Shown here in pieces: positions 1-7,139 of a stretch of 11,428 bases of DNA. A program made the position numbers and the translations under genes. Each line of letters begins with the position of its first letter. Position 1 is the first letter of the stretch. The stretch lies in assembly GCA_027596945.1 (NCBI GenBank), contig JADGJH010000469.1, positions 1 through 11,428 on the forward strand, given 5' to 3'. Source of the DNA: Physocladia obscura (taxonomy: Eukaryota > Chytridiomycota > Chytridiomycetes > Chytridiales > Chytriomycetaceae). The notes under the pieces are model-generated. The model worked only from the letters and a program-made list of their open reading frames with translations. It had not been told where the DNA came from and did no database searches.

Positions 1-114
1 TGATCACTTGTTGGTTTTCTTTTTAACTTCTTCGCCACCCAACAGACGATAATATTGTAAATTTTTTTTTCGTTTTTTTTCGTTTTTTTTTTTTTCTTAA
101 TTTTATTTAATCAG

Positions 115-153
115 GATGAGCTATTAGCTGGAATCGAAGCAGTGATAATTTGA
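115..153 (+). CDS. Last exon of an upstream bZIP paralog (partial, gene 0)
   Basis: Immediately after a long pyrimidine tract and a TCAG acceptor (AG at 113-114), a 39-nt open stretch encodes DELLAGIEAVII followed by TGA (151-153). This matches the separate last exon of the four complete bZIP genes in this window, which encode DELLAGIEAVTI, DELLAGIDAVTI, DEILAGIEAVTI and DEFLAGVEAVTI. The rest of the gene lies left of the window. Bases 1-114 have no long open frame that reaches the acceptor in phase 0, so they are best read as intron, with T-rich runs at about 62-95 (two CG-T8 units, then a longer T run). The identification rests on 12 residues plus correct phase and splice site. The gene's other exons cannot be seen. 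Confidence 0.72.
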   Translation, partial: DELLAGIEAVII

Positions 154-176
154 ACCCTTATTGTGATTTATCATCA

Positions 177-182
177 AATAAA
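177..182 (+). terminator. Candidate poly(A) signal of upstream paralog
   Basis: AATAAA lies 24 nt after the stop of the upstream bZIP tail exon and 16 nt before the start codon of gene 1. If used, the 3' end of the first transcript would fall inside the start of gene 1. Confidence 0.3.
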
Positions 183-198
183 ATTTTGTTGTCAAATA

Positions 199-1623
199 AT
201 GGAGGAAGTAGGTGACGATCTTCGCTACAATCCACGCAGTAATCGCGGAAGACGGCGCCAAGTTGGTGAAAGCACAAGTTATCGTAATCAGCAAATGCGC
301 GACGCCCAACGGTATAAAAAAGCCGATAAAAACCATCAAAAACACACCTGAACAAAAAAATCTTCATTAGTGCCCTGCGTGCCCGAAAGCAACAATATCT
401 TCTCGATCTTGAAGCGAAAAACAAGGAACTGCAACTCGAAAATATTGCGTTGAAACAGCAGATTCAAAATCAGCTGAACGATAGCCTATCTATTCCAGTT
501 CCCCCCACGACAGACACGTATTTCTCGCCTGATATACCATGTCTCAATCCGCGCTGCGTTGCCAAAATACTTGAAATGCAGACACAAATCTCAAAGCTTA
601 ACAGCCAAATATCTCCGCCGGTATCTACAGTTGGTAATCCTGAACAAGTTACGAACCTTCAGAATGAGGTGTCTCTTGATTGGCTGTTGGGTAACACTGC
701 TACTGACAGCTCTGCAAGTCAATTTGAAGTCCCTCACAGCGAAAATAATGGAAATGGAACTATACAGTTGGAAAATATTGTTGATAATACCTCATTTTTT
801 GATCGAATTTGGAACTTTGGCGGAAACAATTCAGCGTCGTTTTTACCGATACAAGAGAATTTGTCACGGAGTGCTGAGGAATGTTTTGGACCAGTCCAAA
901 TCGAGCCATATAAATCTATGATCAAAGCTTTACCATCGATAAAGGATTCAAAAGTTGTTGATCGAGCGTTTGACCTAATGGTGGTGAGTCCGATTTAGAA
1001 ATATTAAATGAATTCATGTTCTCAAATAACATACACGCTCTATTCACCGACACAGAAACAATCAAGAGCAACAACAGTTCATGACGCTCGAAATTTAATG
1101 ATTAGAGTAGTGCGAGAAAATATAAGATTGCGCGGCCGCTGTGGGTTTGCAGATCGAAATGAATTGATGGAAATATTTGCAAAATTTCATTTCAAAAACA
1201 TTCGACAGGCGGAATATGGACGAAAACAATGCGCACCGCCCGACTTTTCAAAAACCAAAATCGAAAGCGACTTCATAAGTTTCGCGCCTCATCGTGCGGC
1301 AGCATACTGTGAAGCTCTCAAAAAAATTCCGTCGTTGGATGCAAGTCATCATGAGATTGACGCCTTGTCAACAGTTCTGATTGGATATAAGGAATTTGAT
1401 CTTGAAGGCTTTTTTCGATTTCAGCTTCAATCTCATGCTCTGTTGACAAAATGTAATTCTGAAGAAGATGCTGTGAAGTTTTGGGCGGCTGTGGAACATA
1501 TACGCCATCCGAAAGACGAAGAATTGGTAAATTCTTGAATTTAAATTATTGCTCACTGATTTTTTTTTAAAAAAAATAAAAAAGGACGAATTACTTGCGG
1601 GCATTGAAGCTGTCACTATTTAA
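199..1623 (+). CDS. bZIP transcription factor paralog, Yap/Pap1-like basic region (gene 1)
   Basis: Exons 199-311, 371-983, 1056-1526 and 1585-1623 splice in frame to 411 codons plus stop. Introns are 59, 72 and 58 nt, all GT-AG. The ATG at 199 is chosen because the paralogs also start 8-12 residues before the RYNP/QYNP motif, and the frame upstream lacks another ATG. NPRSNRGRRR (residues 11-20) precedes a basic region ending AQRALRARK (36-44). The zipper leucines are L51, L58 and L65, in exact N-x7-R-x9-L register with R41. The invariant Asn position is Met33. A C-x4-C pair follows at 95/100, then a SLDWLLG acidic-hydrophobic patch, a SAEECFGP-type conserved block (205-242), and the exon-3 domain (243-399), which I do not recognise. 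The tail is DELLAGIEAVTI. A nuclear DNA-binding regulator is expected from the fold; target sites are unknown. It converges on gene 2, with 163 bp between the stops. Confidence 0.88.
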
Positions 1624-1697
1624 TGATACTACTTTTACGCTCGAAGTTGTTCTTTCCATTTGTGTTTGAAAAAAATTAAAATTTCCAATCATGGAGA

Positions 1698-1703
1698 TTT
1701 ATT
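1698..1703 (-). terminator. Candidate poly(A) signal of gene 2
   Basis: TTTATT on the + strand reads AATAAA on the - strand, 84 nt after the gene 2 stop codon. It lies before the + strand signal of gene 1, so the two 3' UTRs would overlap if both are used. Confidence 0.3.
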
Positions 1704-1750
1704 TTTGATTTACCATTTCCAATATTTAAACAAACGAACATATAAAAACA

Positions 1751-1756
1751 AATAAA
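1751..1756 (+). terminator. Candidate poly(A) signal of gene 1
   Basis: AATAAA lies about 128 nt after the gene 1 stop and just short of the gene 2 stop codon on the other strand. It is the clearest hexamer in the 163-bp convergent gap. Confidence 0.3.
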
Positions 1757-1786
1757 ACAGCATTAAATCATCCTAATTTTGAAGTT

Positions 1787-3071
1787 TCAGATTGTGACAG
1801 CGTCAATGCCCGCAAGCAATTCATCCTTTTTGCCAAACAACTTAGTTAAAAGCTCGCAAACTGACAAAAAAAAATTTTTACCAAATCAAACGCTTTGTTC
1901 AAACTGTCAAATTTCATCCAGAATTCAACAGCATCGTCCTCTGTTGCGCATTTTGCTAATAAGGCATACCACTGAATTTGAAACTGGAAAAACGTTTTCA
2001 CGTCAACGCAAGTTTCTTTCCCAATCCAAAACTTGGAAATTTCGTCTATTTCTTTTTCATAATTCCGCAATGATCCAATCGATTGAACACCATCACGAAA
2101 ATTATTCAATATTTCAGGACAAGTAGCGAGTTTCACATCTGCATAAACTTTGATATTCCCGGCATCTGAGAGAGCACATATTTTTCGCCAATATTGGAAA
2201 TGTTCTACGTATTTATAATGAAATTTGGCAAGGACTATGCAGAGGTTGTTTCTATCGGTTGGGGCAGAATATTCTAGCAAACGCGAGCTTTCACTGATCA
2301 TTCTAACCAACAAACTCCTTGCTTCTCGCACATTCGTTGCTTTCGAAAGTCCCTGAAATAATAAATCTAATAAATACAAAATATAATATATATTAAGAGC
2401 TAAGTTTACCACTGATATTTCCAAGAATCTATCAACAATTTTAGAGTCATGTAAAGAAGGCAACAGCTTCAATTCTTTCTTGTACTTTTCAATTTTGATG
2501 TAACCAAAAATTTCTTCGCTACTCTTATATGAAAAAGTCCTGACCATCCAAAAATCATTTTTGTATGCTGTTGACGTAATAGGCGGAGAGTCGCTTAATA
2601 AAATATTCCCCGATACCGTATGAGAATTACTTGCGTGAAAATTTGACAGATGGGTTGCAGAATTGGATTCGAAAATACGATCATTGTAAAAAGACGCAAT
2701 CGACAAATTTGAAGAAGGTTCCGAAGGAAGACAAGGAAAACTAATCAGTTGCGTAATCTGCGTTTGCATTCCTAGTATTTTCGCCACACAAGATTCGTTC
2801 AAACAAGGCATTGTTTCGAGCATCTTCAGCTTTGCGTTCTCAATCGATAATTCTTTTACCTCTATTTCGAGATTACACAAGTATTGCTGTTTACGAGCGC
2901 GCAATGCTCTGTTCTGCAATTAGAATCCCTGATCTAATGTTGACTGATAGCTTTCAAATACCGCTGAGCATCGCGCATTTGTTGATATCGCCTATTTATG
3001 CTATCTCCTACTTGCTTGCGTCGACCACGGTTGCTGTGAGAATTGTAACGAATCGACTGGGACTCCGTCAT
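1787..3071 (-). CDS. bZIP transcription factor paralog (gene 2)
   Basis: Exons on the - strand are 3071-2962, 2908-2410, 2352-1882 and 1825-1787, giving 372 codons plus stop. Introns are 53, 57 and 56 nt. SHSNRGRRKQ (11-20) precedes the basic region, which ends AQRALRARK. Zipper leucines are L50, L57 and L64. The expected Asn position is Met32. A PCLNESCVAKI block supplies the C-x4-C pair (72/77). The block before intron 2 reads SSEEIFGYIKIEKYK, a diverged form of the SAEE-FGP-IEPYK block. Exon 3 is 471 nt, the same as in genes 1 and 4. The tail is DELLAGIDAVTI. Intron 2 (2353-2409) is 57 nt with no in-frame stop, so unspliced mRNA would insert 19 mostly hydrophobic residues. A gene caller without splicing merges exons 2 and 3 for this reason. 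It is the most diverged of the four in the middle region, and the DWLL patch is not evident. Confidence 0.86.
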
Positions 3072-3481
3072 TTAGATTTCAAAAAAATTCATTCGAACAA
3101 GCCCTGAAGGTTCAGTTACAAGCAATTCTCCTTGCAGAAAAAATTAAGATTAACAGCCTTTAAAGGAAGTAATTTTAGTGGAATTTAGACTAAATAGTAT
3201 TGAAGTATTAAGTATTACGCCAGCTTCTTCTTTGGATAGATTGTTTTAAATTGTAAAATTTCAATCAAAAATTTATTTGTGTCAGTAGTCAATGGTATGT
3301 ATTTTAATTAAAATTTCGTACATATTATGGAATAACTGTGTCTCTCTGATGCCACATAGCGATGTTGGAGACAAGAGTACTTGCCAACGGTCCAAGCTTT
3401 TCATCCACAATCAGAAGGTAGGTCGCAAACACTATCCTGCCACCCCCAAATGACCCTTTCTCCCTTTAAGTGCTGTTTCAA

Positions 3482-3583
3482 TTATTTTTTTAAGTCATTC
3501 AAAGTTATCCATCTGTAGGTACCTTCTTTCGTCCACACCAATGACTCTATATCTCCGCATATAGCTTTCGCTCTTTCTGTCAT
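3482..3583 (-). CDS. Short ORF, 33 codons, possible gene relic
   Basis: ATG at 3583 opens a frame starting MTERAKAICGDIESLVWTKE and ending ITLNDLKK before TAA. The amino-acid make-up is balanced and unlike the Lys/Phe/Asn-rich noise around it. After the stop the same frame stays open for about 30 further codons (including LKQHLKGERVIWGWQD), as would be seen in a gene broken by one stop. A different - strand frame at about 3358-3440 is also protein-like (TYLLIVDEKLGPLASTL). I do not recognise the protein. It may be a decayed gene or chance. Confidence 0.18.
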   Translation of the reverse strand: MTERAKAICGDIESLVWTKEGTYRWITLNDLKK

Positions 3584-3814
3584 ATTTTATCGTGTTATTT
3601 GCTTCAAATGTATGCCTTTCACTGTGCTTCTTTAAGGCTTACAGAAAGATGAAATGTTTTCTCAAAAACATTACAATGTGCATTGGGCAAATTACAAAGA
3701 TTGCTGATATTATGAGTGATATTCCCGTCTCCATTGTCAGTAAAAAAAAAAATTTCACAACAGTAGAATGCAAAAAAAAAAAAAATCCTTGTGAAATGTT
3801 CTTGTTGTTGGAAT

Positions 3815-3968
3815 GTGACTGTAGATCACTTTTTAACTCTGTTCTGTTCTAAAAATAAAATATACTTTTTTCCTTCTTGAAATCTCTTCCATCGTCTGTC
3901 CTCAACCGACTGACTCCTCAGGGCCATGCTCCTGCGTCTCCAACACTCCCGTCAGCGCTTCTCAACAC
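3815..3968. repeat. Dispersed repeat, copy A
   Basis: This 154-bp block matches the reverse complement of 10382-10535 at roughly 80-85% by eye, with one small indel region near the middle. The match starts at GTGAC and ends near CTCAACAC; flanks do not match. The best-conserved part is GATCACTTTTTAACTCTGTT. Translated as SLFNSVLF...LPS-VL-RL-PQG-APASP-LPS, the two copies are similar, but copy A has two stops after LF, so it is not coding now. No terminal inverted repeats or target duplications are evident. Confidence 0.7.
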
Positions 3969-4274
3969 TTGTTGGTAGGAAGGAAACTCCTTTTCTTTGT
4001 CTTGTTTTACAAAATTTAAATTCTCCCAGAAAAATGAATCAGGAAAAAACTGAATAGTTATTTGTAATTCTCTTTGCCACAGCCTTTAATATGCTAATCA
4101 TGTTTTCAAAAGCAATAGATACTCCACCAATTTTTAGTGAGCATAAATGACAAAACAAGAAAGTTTAATAATAGATTTGAACTTATTCAATGGTTTTTGA
4201 ACTTGATCTGAAATTCACTATTATCACTAAAAATAAGCGCAAGGCATTTAGACGGACGATTCATCTTTTTTCAG

Positions 4275-4434
4275 AGGCTTGTGTACCCAAATCAACTTGG
4301 CACAATGTTCAGACAAAGCTACACTGTCCTGCAGCTCTATTCAATCATGTTCTTAATCATGCGTACAAAAAGCTCAGAAATTTATCAAACTGGGATATCT
4401 TATATGTTGCAATCTCTGTCTGTGATTGTATATG
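4275..4434 (+). other. Possible exon flanked by splice signals (unassigned)
   Basis: A CTTTTTTCAG acceptor ends at 4274 and a strong GTAAGA donor begins at 4435. Two frames are open across the 160 nt between them. One reads RLVYPNQLGTMFRQSYTVLQ at its start, the other ACVPKSTWHNVQTKLHCPAA. A TTATAG acceptor at 4471 would give only a 37-nt intron, shorter than the genuine introns here. No start, partner exon or family is identifiable. It may be a remnant or a chance arrangement. Confidence 0.15.
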
Positions 4435-5311
4435 GTAAGAATTTTTAGCAGAATTCTTTTTTTTATTATAGATTTCCAAAGTTCAAAATCCTCCATCACA
4501 AAAATTCCAAACAGTCTTTAAAATAAATCTTGCCATTTTCCTCCCCATACTAAGTCTTTATGATATTAATAACAAGCTTTCAGAAAGACAAGTCCACTGT
4601 TTTTGTTTCTTTACTTTTTAAGCAAATTGAATAATTTCTTTTCAATAAAGAATGAATTCATTCTTCAATACAGCTTGAATCTTTTTACACTTTAATATTA
4701 TCCTTGAATGAACAGTAGCTGTACAAATTTGCAGTGGCAGTCCAGACAAAGGGAGCTGCACTTCAAAATGCTGCTTTTATTAATGGAATGGTGTGTCAAA
4801 TGGCAGAAACAGGCGTTCAATGATCACAAGTGAAAACATGCTCACTCTCAGACTTTGCCTCCTGTTCAGTTTAAATTTTCAAAAAAATTCAGTAAAATGT
4901 GAGCTAGAACCTGTGAGTAGTAGCAAGCTTTGTTTGTATTGTTTGTGTAATCCAAACTGCTTTCAAATCAAACTGCTGAATTCATCAACCAGTAGTCGCA
5001 ACTGATTTCATGTAAATATAGACAATTTGCATCCTAGCATATGATTATTGAAAAGAGCATGGGCTTTTGTGTTGGTGATTGCCTTTTTTGAGTTAACTTC
5101 ATTATATAAAGTATCCATGTTGTTTCCTCCCAACACTTTCTTGATTCATTTTCATTTTCAACAAAATTGACAATAATATTTTCCAGGCTTTAAATTTCAT
5201 TAAGTTGAATGTCTGAAGGACGGAGTTTGAACTTTACATTGAGTAAAATTGTATACTAATGTTAATAATTTTTTTCTGCCAGCGCTGCGAAATACTTAAC
5301 ATAATTTCATC

Positions 5312-6310
5312 ATGGAAAATCGAAGAAATAAGATTTACACAAGTTTCTTTTTTTTTCTTTTTCTTTTCCTCATATTTATTGCTTTTATGAACAACATCAC
5401 CGATTTCCAATTGAGAATTTTACTCAACGCGAAATGTGCTGAGGTTGCTATCTCTGGAGCTTTATTTTTCGCATTTGTTTTCTTTGTGCTGTGCTTCGAA
5501 GCCCAAGAAACAGATACCTGGCCAGTTCGATTTCGAAAATTGGGAACTCCTTTCAACGCAAGTTTGATTGCAATAATTCTGTCAACTTTTGGTGCATATT
5601 TAACACAAGTAGTACTGTTATCGAATCAATTCACCGCAGCAGAAGTTGCAATCGGACAAACGTTTACAATACTTTTTGCATCGACTTTCGAGTTTGCCTC
5701 TATTCAGTACGCCTGGAAACGAGGAGAAATTGTTGTCGATCAAACAATTCCCAAAGCTTCACTGGCAATGAAACTTCTAATCAAGATATCTCCTTTTATC
5801 TTTTACTTTGACGTGCTTCTAGAATTTGCACAAATATATTCAAATTCGCCAGTTCTTCAAATGTTTGCTTACGTCAGTGAAATTATTGCTCCAACCGTTC
5901 TCGTAATTTTTGATTCTGTTCTACTGTACGCGTTCATCAACTTTCTACGCGTTTTACAACGCTCTGTGGCTATTTCTGTTGATGATTCCAGACTGAAAAT
6001 TGTTTCGTTCTATGGAATTTTCGCAAATGTTACAATGTTTGTTGCTATAATTTTTGCTTCAGTTGGTGGCAGCATCTTTCCAAATAGCTGGATATTTTTG
6101 TACGACGGATTCTCTCTGGAATTTGACTTGATTATTGCGTTGATTTTGTTGAGGCAGAAGTTGGCGCTATACTGGAACAAGAAAAACATCATAAGGCAAC
6201 AAGAAATGAACTTGGAACGTCAATTGGGAAAAGATACTTTGCTGCAAGTAAGAAAGTTACGTGAATCAGACAGGAAAAAGAATTTCAAAAATGAAACTGT
6301 TTTGTTTTAA
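5312..6310 (+). CDS. Multi-pass membrane protein, 7TM-like topology, family unrecognised
   Basis: A single-exon ORF of 332 codons. Hydrophobic segments lie at about 10-27, 42-63, 83-103, 109-131, 152-176, 184-212, 229-251 and 258-281, followed by a basic, charged tail (282-332). Basic loops (PVRFRK after 63, WKRG after 131, RVLQR after 212) alternate with short uncharged loops, which places the C-terminus in the cytosol by the positive-inside rule. The first hydrophobic run is a phenylalanine/leucine tract encoded by a T-rich low-complexity stretch. If translation starts instead at Met26 (5387, MNNITDFQL), the protein has exactly seven segments, an outside N-terminus with an N-I-T glycosylation sequon, and an inside tail. 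That is the topology of a G-protein-coupled receptor, but I see no DRY or NPxxY-type signature, so this is topology only. It sits between oppositely oriented bZIP genes. ATTAAA at 6367 may be its poly(A) signal. Confidence 0.8.
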   Translation: MENRRNKIYTSFFFFLFLFLIFIAFMNNITDFQLRILLNAKCAEVAISGALFFAFVFFVLCFEAQETDTWPVRFRKLGTPFNASLIAIILSTFGAYLTQVVLLSNQFTAAEVAIGQTFTILFASTFEFASIQYAWKRGEIVVDQTIPKASLAMKLLIKISPFIFYFDVLLEFAQIYSNSPVLQMFAYVSEIIAPTVLVIFDSVLLYAFINFLRVLQRSVAISVDDSRLKIVSFYGIFANVTMFVAIIFASVGGSIFPNSWIFLYDGFSLEFDLIIALILLRQKLALYWNKKNIIRQQEMNLERQLGKDTLLQVRKLRESDRKKNFKNETVLF

Positions 6311-7139
6311 ACTGTTACTGTTAAACTCAACAAAATGATTTTATTTCACTGAATATTTCATTTGCGATTAAAACCCTGGAGTGTTATTTAATTCGCGCAT
6401 TATGAAGAAGCAAGACGTCGAGGAATCTAACGCTAAGAGTCACACTGATTAACCAAAGCAATGAAAAACGTGGCAGGTTTAAAAAAGTAAGAACCTCTTC
6501 TCAATATTAACGCTATAAACGAATTGATGCACAATTTTAAGCCCCCATCAATAATGAAAAAGCGCAGCGGTAAATACAAGGAACTGGAAGACATCTGTAA
6601 TTATGAGGTGGCTATTACCAGTCGACAAAACATCGACAGTCCTGGAGACCAGTCAGATTATGAAAAATTGTTGTGTCATTGCCAGGACTGTCGATGCACT
6701 GCATTTTGTTGACTGGTAATATTTCATTCTAAGGCTTGTATTTGAAATCCATTGACCCTCACATAAGATTTACTCACACAAGCCACTACTTTTTCTCAAC
6801 AATTTGCCTTCTCTTGACTCACATCAAGGATGCAAAAAAAGTGTTCTCAGCTTACCACACTGGCAAAAATCTTGTCATTGTGACTTTGAACAAAATTGAC
6901 CATCTGATGAAAGCTATTGCATTTGCCAAGGCACTGTCAAGATTTTGGCCTTCCAGGAAAGAAAGTGGTTCCAGATATGATTGTCATTGACAATTGCGAG
7001 CATAGCTTGACGATCAAATTTATATTGGTATGTTCTGCATAATAAAGGAAAGTTTGTGCAATAAAAGCATTTATATCAAATGAAATATTGATAGAAAGTT
7101 AAATCATTTGTGCAATACAATTGTAAATATATTTGTATT
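6311..7139. other. Non-coding stretch with a palindrome and worn ORFs
   Basis: It holds the 3' end of the membrane protein gene, the imperfect palindrome at 6614-6720, and two open frames (6524-6712 and 6736-6990) that I do not accept as genes. The first runs through the palindrome. The second looks like coding sequence interrupted by a frameshift near 6935-6960, because a neighbouring frame then stays open to about 7040. AATAAA occurs twice on the + strand near 7040 and 7062. No gene has been assigned. Confidence 0.4.
6614..6720. repeat. Imperfect inverted repeat (hairpin-forming)
   Basis: The left arm 6614-6645 (32 nt) is the reverse complement of the right arm 6682-6720 (39 nt), except for one change that would be a G-U pair in + strand RNA, and a 7-nt insertion in the right arm. 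A 36-nt loop (6646-6681) separates them. As RNA it would give a 17-bp lower stem, a 7-nt bulge and a 15-bp upper stem. It may be a small non-autonomous transposon remnant, a structured RNA or a hairpin small-RNA precursor; the sequence does not decide. Confidence 0.8.

Larger units (their letters stand above)
3072..5311. other. Long stretch without a convincing gene
   Basis: No long open frame and no multi-exon model that I can defend. It is AT-rich with A and T runs. It contains one copy of a dispersed repeat (3815-3968), a short ORF on the - strand (3482-3583), a possible splice-flanked exon (4275-4434) and a 36-codon - strand ORF at 5008-5118 (ATG at 5118, start MDTLYNEVNSKKAITNTK). Several pieces look like worn coding sequence, for example + strand 4727-4783, open as AVAVQTKGAALQNAAFING. 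No family could be assigned. The upstream region of gene 2, including its promoter, lies in the first part. The promoter of the membrane protein gene lies in the last part. Confidence 0.5.

Noticed and set aside
124..424. Two open frames on the minus strand opposite gene 1 exon 1
   Set aside because: They are antisense shadows of the gene 1 exon. The plus-strand bZIP model with splice sites explains this sequence.
1779..2126. Plus-strand open frame across the gene 2 3' exons
   Set aside because: It is antisense to conserved exons 3 and 4 of gene 2 and has no matching counterpart in the paralogs.
4727..4816. Plus-strand open stretch with the look of a metabolic enzyme fragment
   Set aside because: About 30 residues only, stops on both sides, a second frame also open, and no motif specific enough to name a family.
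6736..6990. 84-codon open frame on the plus strand
   Set aside because: No ATG at the frame start, no family recognised, and the coding-like signal appears to switch frame near its end. At best a relic.
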